Positions 52,119-63,455 of a stretch of 64,000 bases of DNA are shown piece by piece. The position numbers and the translations under genes are program-made. A model generated the notes under the pieces. It was not told the DNA's origin, made no database searches, and worked only from the letters and a program-made list of their open reading frames with translations. The stretch lies in contig CAADRB010000015.1 in the NCBI GenBank assembly GCA_900708905.1, positions 355,444 to 419,443 of the forward strand, given 5' to 3'. This DNA is from Hymenolepis diminuta (Eukaryota > Platyhelminthes > Cestoda > Cyclophyllidea > Hymenolepididae). The stretch's first letter is position 1; every line of letters begins with the position of its first letter.

Positions 52119-52414
52119 TGCTATAACGTAACCAACTAGGAGTTCGGATAGTAATCTAGCAGAGCCAACAATCTAGAAAACTCGATAATATAGCAACTTA
52201 ATACAGAAGCTAATAACCCACGGCAGATAAGAAGGCACGTTATAGTCAACACGCATGTATTCACGAAACTCACACTCAATCGGTATCGGCTTAAACAAAT
52301 ACGAATAATTATCAGGTGTCTTTTATCGGTGGGGGAAATAAAGAAAGAAAATACATTTTTGTTCATAGAAGAAATATTGGGAGCGGAGGAAAATAATTAT
52401 CATTTCTTCTAACA
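52119..52414 (-). mobile_element. Solo LTR, copy 3, with 5-bp target-site duplication
   Basis: 296 bp, the reverse-complement counterpart of 41681-41976, running from TGCTATAACG to TTCTAACA on the plus strand. Flanks are identical ATAGT at 52114-52118 and 52415-52419. Equal length and intact target-site duplications point to a fairly recent family. Confidence 0.85.
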
Positions 52415-52419
52415 ATAGT

Positions 52420-54700
52420 AATAAAGGAAATTCTATGCAATATTGTAGGAATACTTCAAATATTAAAAATATACATTTCACTGGCTAAATTTTAAACACA
52501 AATAATTTTAAATTAAGTTTAATGGATTTGAAACAACTGATCGTTACAAGGGTGTCGGAGTTAACATATTATATGGCTATCAATCGGAAGATCTTATTGC
52601 TATGGGTAAATCCACATGTTCATCAAAATTCCAGGCCGATGGACGCAACAACCTTTTTTCAACCCCTCAATTGCCTCACCCCTACTCCGAAATACCAGGC
52701 GGAATTCCCTACTTTATTTTGATTACTCCAAAAGTCTTGCTAACATTACAGAAATACTCACATTTAATCCTATCCCTGGCTCGATTTCAACTCTCAATCG
52801 ATATCTCAGTCCTTATTTAGACCATCTGCTGACTAACTTCTACAGTCAAATCCTTCAGCAGCTTTTACTACCGCCTTCAATTTTTCACTGCTACTTCATG
52901 TAAAAATACATATTCATCAAAGCTTTATCTTCGTCTGCCAATTTGTTGCTCTACATTAGTCTTACCTTGATATAACTGATTTTCCCCAAGTCCCATTGAC
53001 ATCTACTTCTGGTAAACTCGCTTAAACACTGACTGCCAATCGGTTAATTATGAAAGGTCATAAAGTGGGTGGATGATTGAGGTCAACAGATTTTGACGCG
53101 ATAAAGAGCAGTGAACGAGTGAACTAACAAGAAAAACATCCCTTTAAGTGCAAGAATGAAAATGTAATCAGAAATACTTTTCTTAAATATGAAAATATAG
53201 TTATTTCAATACTGATCACAACACAACAAAGTATCAAAACTAAGACTCTATGAAATAGCTATAAACCGCACCACCAAATGTATAAGCGAATAAAGCCGTA
53301 CCTTTTGGAACATTTCGGAATACTCCTCGTCCATGTTACGTGTAGTAAGATATGACATAATCGAACAGCCTATAATTTAAAATTTTTCGTTAGAGCACCA
53401 CCTTAATGTCACTAGCATACGACGCATTAACCAATTGATTATTTACATCTGCTGCCCTTGACAAATTTCCTTGCTGCTCACTTGCCAGAGACAATTGAGT
53501 TTACAAAACTGTATAAATTACAGTTGTGGAAAATCAATTTTTATAACAGATATTTCTAGAACGTAATACCTCACGCTTCATTTAATTCCATGAATACAAT
53601 TCATTCCTGCTATAGTCGGAGATGTTTATCAACACCTGGTGATTAGAAATGATTGACTGACGATAAGATCTCCAATACAGTGTCCAGAGGCGGTTCCGTT
53701 GTGTGTTTGCACATAGATACCTAAACAGGTGTCTATCATCATGCTGAGACCCCGATGACGAGACAGGACTGATGTCTAACGAAGAAATGTTTTGTATATA
53801 AGCGTAACTTACTTATTAATAAATTGGGGTGGCTTGTCTGCCACCTCCAAACTGACCTGGCGATATGGGTGACTTGACTTATTCCATCTTTTCGATCGAT
53901 ATGGCACCGGCAGAAATAACGTTATTAAGACGGCCTGTTTTCAATGATGAAAACAGCCTTTGGTCGAACTCTTTTTCGACATAACCTCTCCTGTAATTAA
54001 CATCCTTCAAGTGAGACTAGTTTGACGATTAAAATTTCGAAACGAAAACATCCTATCATACTAACTAGCAGGAAATTCACCGTCAGACGAGAAGAGTTTG
54101 CCTTGTCATATTTGTTGATGTTGTAATCTGCCCCTCTCCGTAGGATACCGTAACCGACTCTTAGATTCCCTAAGACATTACACTAGTTACAAATCCGACC
54201 CGACAACACCACAATACAAAACGACCCAAACCACCATATCAAAATAAGACGCATGTTTGCGTATCGATAGATCGGTTTATATTATGCGCCATTTACAATC
54301 ATAATGCAAATAAATTCATTCAAATAAAATGGAATTAAAAGAAAGAGGAATCAAAAGGTGAAAAACAAAGAATCTTATATGCAAGAATTATTTTGGGAAA
54401 AATATTATTTTCTTATATGTAACAGTTGAATTATACACAGTTTAAATACAGTTTTTACCAGAAAAAGGCATACTTATTTATAATATGATTCAGTCAGAGC
54501 CAACATAAACAAAGGGTTAAATATTGTTTCATCAAATTCAGAAATAATGATCAAACACAAAGACCTACTTCTTAACAGCTTTTACAACTTTTAAATGAAT
54601 AAAGTATCATTTGATCAAAAGTTCTGATTGATACAAGGTGCTCTTTACAATATTAAAATTAAATATAAGCAGAAGGTTCATAAAATCATAAAGAAAAAAT
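52420..54700. other. Intergenic sequence with overlapping short frames
   Basis: 52522-52903 is open in three overlapping plus-strand frames of 66-95 residues, none with a recognisable domain; this is more likely base composition than coding. A hairpin lies at 53935-53956. Nothing else was recognised. Confidence 0.35.
53935..53956. repeat. Short perfect inverted repeat
   Basis: A 9-bp stem CTGTTTTCA/TGAAAACAG with a 4-base ATGA loop, in unannotated DNA. Function is unknown. Confidence 0.4.
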
Positions 54701-54709
54701 GTCAAAATA

Positions 54710-55075
54710 AAACAAAACAACGTGAAGATATGCAACACATACGGATTGACATCCATTGTTAACACCAATTGACATCGTCCATTGTGAACTGTCAACCGGT
54801 AGCATTTTTTGACATTTACTGGCAACCTTAAGAGGGTGCACTAAAAGTTTAAAAATTATTAAATATATAGGTAATACCGCTTTGTCACTATCTCTATTTG
54901 AATTGAGTCTATCCACATATTTCTGCGAAACCACGAGAAAATGAACATCTTCGAAAGCAACGTATCAATCGTCTTCATAAAGAATCATTGCTGGGGTCTC
55001 TTTTCTAATAATTTCACCGTAAACAGTGTCTCCACCCGGCTTAGCACCCTGAACTCTCTGCTAGGATAAACACTT
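54710..55075 (-). pseudogene. HINT pseudogene, intron retained
   Basis: Minus-strand translation shows [25 protein letters not shown] followed by a stop (TGA), YVAFEDV, then HFLVVSQKYVDRL and a DSDKA end. The SPQAPT segment normally between the last two is deleted. A 37-bp GT-AG intron sits at the place of the HINT1 intron. The second half is badly eroded: only VASK, NNG, QSV and LHV pieces align, and the histidine triad is lost. Because the intron is present, it arose by DNA duplication rather than reverse transcription. It lies about 450 bases upstream of EED in the opposite orientation. Confidence 0.8.
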
Positions 55076-55510
55076 GAGTTTACAAAAATGTGCTCTCGTC
55101 TAGGTCATTATGATTTTATAACCATGAAAATCTCAAAATAAAGTAAATATAATATTTGGTAAATATAAAGCAAATAATTTAAAATTTAATTAAATTAATT
55201 TATTGCAAAAATGCTAATTATATTTTGAATATATAAATTAAAATTTGATTAAAATGAATTCCAACGTGGTTCTACTGTAAATAACCATGCATGTATGTCC
55301 AATTTTAGCTTTATTATAATAGTAAAAGTGATAATTATTTTCGGGTTACATGCTTCATATTTAAACCGCAAACGGCAATTTTAATGTTAATGTAGTGATT
55401 TAAATTTGGATGGTTGTAATTTATAATTTACATTGGTTATTTTCTAATCAAACATAGTAAGACATTGGATATGTGTTAACAAGGTTATATTTTAATATCA
55501 TCTTTATAAA

Positions 55511-55534
55511 ATGCCCCGAATTCTTTAGATCCCG
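55511..55534 (+). promoter_or_regulatory. Candidate SL acceptor with start codon supplied in trans (EED)
   Basis: An ATG at 55511 is closed after five codons by TAG, and that TAG is the end of a 3' splice site (GAATTCTTTAG, AG at 55527-55528). The frame that joins correctly to EED exon 2 is open from 55529 but contains no ATG. A spliced leader ending in AUG, as reported for some tapeworm and fluke leaders, would give an in-frame start here. An unseen upstream coding exon is the alternative. Confidence 0.4.
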
Positions 55535-58500
55535 TCGCCTCCTCGCAGATCTTCGGACGAACCAGTCGTAATGTAAATCCCTCCTTTTTCTTTTACTAAT
55601 TTTCCTGCTTGACAGACATAAGTGAACTTAATTTTATTAGATTATCTGATGCAAGCGACTCAATCAAACTTGCAGATGAAGAAGACACCGATTGTCTACT
55701 AGTTGAACCCGTTGGCAAGCCACCAAAGGCTGACTTTGTCCAAACCACCTTCATTCGAGAAAGCAATGGATGTCCTATTTTCGGCGTTGCCTTCAATTGC
55801 GTAAATCGGATGTCTCCTGATGATCCACTTCTATTTGCTACCGTTGGGGGAAAGCATGTAAGTCAATTGAAATGAGATGTTCTTGCAATCTATGAAGTTT
55901 GTTTTAGATGCTCCATTTTAAATTCACTGTTGGATTCTCTGGTCTGGACTATTGAGGTGTAAATCTTTCAAATTGGGGAATTAGCAATGTTGATTTTCGT
56001 ATTTTATTCATCGGATACACTTGGAAACTAACTCCAATTTCGATTTACAGCAGCTTCTAGTTGGATATTAGGTTATGTATTTACCAACCAAATATCGAAG
56101 ATTGATTTGTGCTCCCCAGCCGTTTTATAAGTTTATTTCTACCGATTCGTTTAAAGTCTCGATTCTACTTCACGATTATTTTTGACGTGATTGGAGTTAA
56201 AAAGCATTAAAGCGTTACACTGCCCTACTTTTCAATATACAAATAATTTCCCATTAGATTTATAGTTTAATATCTCATTGCAAACATTGAATTTAGTCTT
56301 TTTTTTAAATACGGTTTAGATATTTATTACTTAAATATAGCAATTTCTTGACTTTTTTATTTAGCCATTTTCCTTTTTAATCGCTCCCATGGAGTTTGAT
56401 TTTTGGGGAAATGTAAAATAACCTGGCGTTTTTTCCCAAATCCTTTCATTGAATCAAGATGTCATGTTAAATCTGGGGATTTTGCTCTTCTGGAATTTTG
56501 TTCTTCAGATCTATTTTGGAAATATCGGCCGACTTCCCTAGCCCTTATGCATTACTTTGAACGGATGAATTAATCCATTCTCAGTTTCTGTCCACAGAAT
56601 TATGCCTACGTTTGAGTTAGAGTGAAATTGTGTCGTCTACTACATGCACTTTGCTAGGCCTAGATTGGAGGTGTCATTAGTTTAGGCAAGCGTTCTCTAA
56701 CACGTTTCTTGGGTAGAACCTATGGAAAAAAACTTGAATTCTGCCGGCCCTCCCCCCGGGTTTACCAACGCTAACCGGATTTGCACCGGTTGACATCGAA
56801 CCCGCGACCTCTGATTTCCCAAAAGAGCACGTTAACCGTTGCGTCACAGGTGCCCAATTCACATGTTTAACATTACTTTAATTTTCATTTCTAATATTTA
56901 GCATTTGAAATCACTCGAAATTATACGTCCGGACACATGCCTCTGTAAAAGTAGATGGTTGTATTTTTCTTGTTTTCACCTTGTGGTTTCCGGGTCTAGC
57001 GTTGATACGATTCTAGTTTTGTGAATCCATTTTCCTTTTTATCCTTCCCAGGTCTCTTTCGTGAATCATTCAATAAGTTTCCGTTGTGATGTTAAAAAGC
57101 CTGCACGACACTTTTGTAATGTTATTTTCTGATGTTATTATCTAATTACACTTGACTCACACCAAATGAGTGATGAAAGTAATGTAGTCACTTCTAGATA
57201 TTTAGTAATTCTTCAAAGCTTTTTTATGAAAGTAAAGGTATTTTTTCCATGATTGAAGGTTGAAGATAAACCTACCGCTGTATCGAGGGTAAGATAGAAG
57301 CACTGAATTGCAGACCATCTGTGGAATATGAATCGATCATTCCAAGACAAATCGTCGATTCTGCGGACTTGAGTTATGTTTTTTTAGCAGTGTTTTGCCT
57401 TCCTATTAATTTTGTAGGAAGGTAGATCTTTAATACAGACAAGGTAAGTTAATTTGAAAGAGCATGGAGTCTGTAAGATGTATGAAATATAAAGAGTACA
57501 AAGTGTGAGAGGAAGCGGCCATCTTGCTAGTATGAATACAATCTTCTACCACAGCGTGCGACCTAAAGATGAGGATATATTGGCATGTTGTCTTCCTCAC
57601 TCTGTGCTTCCGTACTAGTGTTGATGGGGTTGCTGACTAGCTGGTTAGCCTCCAGCGGTTCTGTTATTTGCATTCATAATGGCTTAATATTTTTTTTTCT
57701 TTCCAGGTGAATATCTACCAATGTCGTGAATTCTCTCCTGAGGAGTTAAAGAACACAGACACAGTGAAGGAGCCACCAATTCATCTTCTCCAATCCTTCG
57801 CCGATCCCTCCAAGGAGGAGTTCTACTGTTGTGCATGGTCCCGCCTCTTGGATGGCAAGTACGCCGAGGAACCGGCCAGGGGACACCAGGTTGTCGCTGT
57901 GGCGGGCAGAAATGGCGTCATCCGACTTTTGTGTCCATCATTGGCCCGGTGTCTGGATAGCCTTGTGGGGCATGGACAGGCGGTAAATGAGCTCAAATTT
58001 CATCCGAATAATCCCTCGCTTCTTTTCTCGTTTAGTAATGGTAAGACTGGTTTATTTTGTGGTCTTATTCCAATACTATGGGTTTTCTTTGATAAAAACG
58101 GGCTTTAAAATAATAAATTTCCTTGTAAACTGAGCGTGTGCGCAAAATAAATCCCCAACAAATAATCTTCACGCGTTTACGGTTTTCGGAAGTTCGGAAA
58201 TTAGCTGTTTGAGTGCAAAAAGGTTATGTATCATAACAGAAGTACTTGATAAAATTGATAACAAAACCTTTAAGGCAGATTTTATAATAGATCTCTTAAC
58301 GTTTTGAGAAAGTGTAGATGAACCTTTATGTTTAATTCGAATTTTAAATAAAACCTTAATTAGTGGTCATGAATTTGCTTTCTTCGGCATGCTGCTCTTC
58401 TGCTTTGCTTCCATGAATGCTTAGATTTTATATTCTAATTCTGTTTTAGTATACTGATATAGCTTAGTCAAAGATTACTATTCTTTGCACGTCGGTGTTC

Positions 58501-61500
58501 TTTTAAGAGTTACAATAAGAGAGATTCGAAAGCCGATTGTTAATCAGAGGTTTTGGGACTTACTTCCTCTAAACTTCCTCTCAATGTTTTGTGTTCAGGG
58601 AGTGTACAAAACATCCAAATGATCTCTAGTTAATCTAGACTAATTTATTTATAATAGCTATGTGCTACGGTGGTGCATTGGTCATTGTGCGCGTCCGCCA
58701 CGTCAAAGGTCATGGGTTTGATTCCCATCGTTGCAAGCTCAGTGAGCTGAATGGTCAATCGCTCTTGTTAAATCTAGTTAATATAGAGGGTGGCACAACT
58801 CGAGTCTCCAAGGAGTCTTTGTGGTGCCACTCTCATCCCGTGGTAAGTGCTGAAAAAAGCTTTTCTAAATAGGCCTGAGAATTGTTATAGTGGCTATGAC
58901 CAATTTATTACTCTGAGCATAGCTCTTTTGGAAATAGCAATCTCTAGCTATCATAATTTTTGAAAAAATATATTACTTTACGTTGAAATCCCATTGTTCT
59001 TTCCCTCATCGCCCCTCTCCCGAGTTGGTAGTATAGTGGTCAACATCCACGTCTATGCAGTTTAAGATCATGTAGGTGGGCTCGTTAATACGGGGTCAAA
59101 AGGAGGGTAGCTGAATACGAGTTCGCCCTTACTCTACTCCTCCACTTAAAATGTCTATTCAAAATTATTTTTCCTCAACCTGATTGAACTTTTAACACTT
59201 CCATTCTAATAACCTGATAGGACGTCGCAACGTCTATACCTTGTCTAGGGATGAGGAATTTACATCCCGGTTGTGGTCTTCAAGTCGTCTGCCGGTTTTA
59301 TCAGTATGCGGGAGCACGCTGTTCTTGTCATTTTGACAGTCAGCCTCGATCAACTGTCACTTATTAAGAAGAAAATTGGATGATTCTTACTCTAATTTTG
59401 AAATATCCTCTTTAGATTTCACTGCACGTCTCTGGAACGTCACGACTCATGTCGTCGTTGCAATCTTTGGTGGCGTTGAGGGGCATCGAGCTGAAGTTCT
59501 GACTGGTGATGTTTCCTTGGCTGGGGATTATCTTCTCACTGGAGGCATGGATCATCATATCAAGATTTGGAAACTGGACACAGTCGATATAAAAAATGCC
59601 ATTAAGGCTTCGAAAACATTCAAAAGTGCGGCTGAGAATGAAGGGTAAGTGTTCTTTAAAATAAAACAGCGTGAAAATGCAATATATTGTGCATAGTATT
59701 GTAAAAGAACAAGCCGATGTATATCTTTCAAGTCCCTAGTTAAGAGATGGAATAGTCTTGTTACTGATCCGTCTCATACAAATTTACTTTAAAGATGGAA
59801 GGAAAAAAAAATGTAAACTGTGCGGTATTGATGAATACGCCTCTCCCTCTGACCTAAATTTGCTGAGATTTTCAGTGAACTAACGCTGTAGCCATTTTTT
59901 CTTCTTTTGGTTAGGAACCTGTTATCTAGATCACTGTATTTCACCTATATTATGCGTAGCAATATGAGAAATGAAAGATAGGCTTGGCTCTGTTTTTGCC
60001 TGTAAAGATTTCCTGTTTAAAGATTGAGACCAATCAATCCTAACAAATGCTGAAGTTGTAACAGTACAAAATGACTATTTTTAAAGTGTGCTGGGATCAG
60101 ACTAATCTGTTAAACTGTTTTACACTTCAGGAAGCCCTTCCCTACTTTACAGCAGCACTATCCCGATTACAGTACCCAGGAGCCACATGGAAACTATGTA
60201 GACTGCGTGAGATGGTTCGGCGGACTGGTGATCTCCAAATCTTGCGAGAATCGTGTGGTTGTCTGGATGCCCGGGAACGTGGACTCTAAAACATCTCTCG
60301 ACCTCAAAGCTATTGAGCCTCCACGTCAAGATGCTATTGTAGACGATTATACCACTACAAGACCTACCCAAGTCACAGGCACGTTGATATGAAATCACAT
60401 GTCTACTTATTACATATAAGTAGATAATATTTTAATTCGCTCTCTGAACAACCTCAGATTCATTTTGTTCTATTTTCCTTCCAGGACTGCCTGTTGAAAC
60501 GGGTTGCAGCATGTTGCATTGCCTCCAGATGGATGATACGGAGCTCTGGTACATTAGGTTCGATTTGCACCTGCAACAACGTCTCTTGGCTCTGGGAACT
60601 GGTGCTGGGTCACCGAGAATCTACCTATGGGACCTTTCTGAACTCAGTATGATCATGGACCCAATGCCGAAGGTAGACTTCATAAAAATTCTTATGAACA
60701 GTATTGTTAAGGTTTTTCTTAGTGTCCAGGCAGAATACTAGACAGTGTTGTTGATTTACTAGTACTCATGTGGATTCGACGCTGTTTTAGTTTATTCCAC
60801 ATTGGAATGAGTAGTTATGGCTTGAAGGTGAATTTATTGTAATTTGAGAGTGTAAATTTGGCTGTATTCACAGAATGCTGTCATCGAGATCCACTTAGTG
60901 TTATCCCCTCATAGAAATTAGTTACTTCTGATTAGCGATCTTCAGATGTCTTTCTAAACTTATCTTCACCTTACGTCATCTGACTTCTGTAGTCTTGTTG
61001 AGGGTGGCTTAGCTGAATACCGTTGATTGTCATTATTAAGTCCATCAAAGCAAAAGGTCGATTCTAATGGGGGATATTTGGCCTCCAAAATAATATTTAC
61101 TAAGCAAGGGGAAGCAGTTTGTGTAATTAGGATATCTTGCTCCTGAAGCCAATTATTTCTGCATAATCTATGCTGTAATTGCTGTTAGACCTTCATGGTT
61201 TGAGCATTTAAGAAATTTCCACTCAATTAAGCTATAAGTTACTCTGGGTGAATGGTGGTTTTGGATATTGGTTTACAAGAACGAGGGTTTGTATTTGTCT
61301 GTATTTTTGTAGTCCCATGTTTCTTAGTTATGTTCGCTTGATAGTGTTTACAATCGTGTGAAGCTCCATTGGTAGATTGCTTTCTAGCTAGAAGGAATTT
61401 TGCTATTTCTTGGAAAATAAAACATGTAAAAAATTTCAAGCTCGTTGAAATGTAAAGGAAAGCTATCCTGGCACCTCGTATCCCTCACTTGGCCGGTATG

Positions 61501-61724
61501 GTTCTCTCCAGAATCTCTTGGGTTAATTGAATCCAATACCAAACAAGAGGTAGCATTACACTATATGATCCTACTCCTTTTTGTAGGTTTTAAAGATTGT
61601 GTCGACAGGAGCAGGTAAAGCTGAGAACTACTCGTCTATTCGTCAGATTCGTTTCAATGCGGATGGACGTATTCTCATCGCCGTAGGAGAAGGTGGTCTG
61701 ATCGCGAGATTTGATCGCGTCTAG
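55529..61724 (+). CDS. EED: Polycomb protein EED (WD40 subunit of PRC2)
   Basis: EED (Drosophila ESC) binds trimethylated H3K27 and allosterically activates EZH2 within PRC2 in the nucleus. Exons: 55529-55572, 55641-55857, 57707-58040, 59416-59644, 60131-60378, 60485-60672 and 61587-61724. All join in frame to about 465 residues, against 441 in human. WD40 landmarks are clear: CPIFGVAFN, FATVGGKH, EEFYCCAWS, GHGQAVNELKFHP, DFTARLWN, AIFGGVEGHRAEVL, GGMDHHIKIWKLD, NYVDCVRWFGGLVISKSCEN, ELWYIRF, IYLWDLSEL, and the terminal IRQIRFNADGRILIAV followed by RFDRV. The aromatic-cage residues of human EED (F97, Y148, W364, Y365) appear conserved in CPIFG, EEFYC and ELWYI. The donor of the fifth exon seems to be GC. 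The 5' end is uncertain because the first exon lacks its own ATG. Confidence 0.9.
56735..56860 (-). repeat. tRNA-derived SINE-like element in an EED intron
   Basis: On the minus strand a tRNA-like head has an A-box-like TGACGCAACGG and a B-box-like CGGGTTCGATG at about the right spacing (roughly 40 bases), then a GC-rich GGTGCAAATCCGG tail. Sequence on both sides is AT-rich, so it looks inserted. It lacks a proper acceptor stem, so it is not a functional tRNA gene. Confidence 0.55.
58655..58860 (+). repeat. tRNA-derived SINE with hairpin in its body
   Basis: The A-box-like TGGTGCATTGG (about 58671) and B-box GGTTTGATTCC (about 58715) are the internal Pol III promoter parts of a tRNA-like head. 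The body contains an 11-bp imperfect inverted repeat, GAGGGTGGCAC (58786-58796) with GTGCCACTCTC (58824-58834). A related fragment is at 36945. It sits in the EED intron between the third and fourth exons. Confidence 0.6.
59025..59115 (+). repeat. Second tRNA-like fragment in the same EED intron
   Basis: The stretch ttggtagtatagtggtcaac resembles the D-arm half of tRNA-Asp/Gly-type genes with an A-box. The T-arm half is not convincing. Probably another SINE head or a decayed tRNA. Confidence 0.4.
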
Positions 61725-61809
61725 GCACTTGAGTTTTCGTAACATTTTGCTCTATGTCCGCTGGTCGAGTGAGCTAGAAGATTGCATTTATGTCTGTGTA
61801 TTTTGGTAT

Positions 61810-61819
61810 AATAAATAAA
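61810..61819 (+). terminator. Polyadenylation signals of EED
   Basis: Two overlapping AATAAA motifs (61810-61815 and 61814-61819), 86 bases after the EED stop and followed by a T-rich tract. Confidence 0.65.
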
Positions 61820-61829
61820 TTTATACTTT

Positions 61830-62882
61830 GTCAGTTGCTTTTTTCTATTAAGAACATTTTGTAAGCTGGAAATTATGGTATTTGTGTTGATTGTGAAGTT
61901 TTGGGTCGGCCCTATAGGGTTTGAGGATCGTAGTTATTACTTTTCGTGACAGATGAATAGATATAATTTTTTACGGAACAATGTTACTCATTTTTAAGTG
62001 TGGTGTACTCGTGACGGTCTTCAAAAAAATAATTAAGTTGCTTTAATTGAAAACCCTCTATTTGGTCATCTCTTTGATAATTAGGAATTAGCTTCGTTCG
62101 ATTAGCTCTTCCTAATGCTGACAGAGATGGTCATTAGTAGGCCGAGAACTGAAAGCTTGGGGATGACGCAAAGATCACCCTGAGGCTTCTTAATTATCTG
62201 TCCTAAACATACTTAAATTAATACACCTGTTTGGGAGACCTAATAGTGGGGTACGTTGGGGTTCCGTTTAACATAGTTGTAATAAACAGTAATTGCTGTC
62301 TGAGTGTAAAGTGAAATATTTAGGACACACTTCGAGTTCTACTTTTATTGCCGTATAGGGTTGCTAATTCGAGATATCGATGTAAGATAAAATGGGTGAT
62401 AAGTGAAGAACTCTAGCCGTTTTAAGTGTTTAAATTTCGGGAGTCATCTTTTCGAGAGCAGAGATGGTTGAGGATCATTAGAGAAGTATGATGTGCAGAT
62501 CGATACAAAAGACGACTGAGAATTAACATGTGAGATTCGACATTATATACGCTCTTCCCGTGTCTATTTTTTTTTATTAAAACAGGTGAGCTAAATTGTT
62601 TGAAAATCGGACACTGCATCTTAATCCTCCTATAGTTGTTAGAAAATCAGCGACCGCTTCTGAGTAGAAGGAAAATACCTAGGGCATATTATTTGTTACA
62701 TGTTTTAGACAAAAAGGAGGATAACATGTTCACTTCAAGGAGAAGTAGTAAATATGACTAAAGATAATGGTGCATTGCTCTAATGTTTTTTTTGAAAAAG
62801 GGTATTTATAAAATTAGATCCAGGGTTTTCTAAATTCCTTTTAATCATCTAAACATTAATCTGTTGGAGTTTGAGTAACAAC
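61830..62882. other. Intergenic sequence
   Basis: About 1 kb downstream of EED; nothing recognised. Confidence 0.4.
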
Positions 62883-63455
62883 TAGCGGCTAGCAACTAAT
62901 AACTGACAACACCAACAACGGTGAACAATTTGCAGCATTTAATGATCTAACAACACCAATGTTTCATTAGGCCAAAATGTATTGGATGAGCCGCAATAAA
63001 GGATTCGAGAGAGTAAGAGAATTGATGAACAAAGGCAATTAGAAGGCAGTGTAGAAGTATGTCTGACAAGCGAATATCTGTGGGTGTGTGTGTGTACGGG
63101 CATTGAAAAGCAGTTTTATGAATCACTTGGGCGAGGACGAGCGTGAGGACATGAGCGCAGATGTACTTCTAATGAGACGAGACGGTTATAGAAAAGGAGG
63201 GATAACATGAACAGATAGAATGGTTCCGACATCGCTGTGGGGAAACCGAGCCCTTACAACGCTTATTCAAGGGTCACTTAATTAGCTTATTCCGATAAAA
63301 TAAACGGCTTGAGGACACAATGTTTATCCACAGGGCGCTTGAGGTTATAGTAGGGTCAACCCCTTCAAACACAACTGTGGGGCCGAGATAATTAGGTCTC
63401 AGGGCTTATTGATGACATAGATGAAAATTTCGAAGACGCGTGGCGATTCATCCTT
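62883..63455 (+). repeat. Dispersed repeat family A, copy 2
   Basis: Same orientation and block order as 48950-49430, somewhat longer because of an extra g/t-rich stretch (about 63075-63130, including a short GT run). No open frame of note. Confidence 0.7.

Noticed and set aside
52522..52903. Three overlapping plus-strand frames
   Set aside because: Openness in several frames at once points to composition. None has a recognisable motif.
56740..56860. Functional tRNA gene on the minus strand
   Set aside because: A and B boxes are present, but no paired acceptor stem or convincing anticodon arm. A SINE head explains it better.
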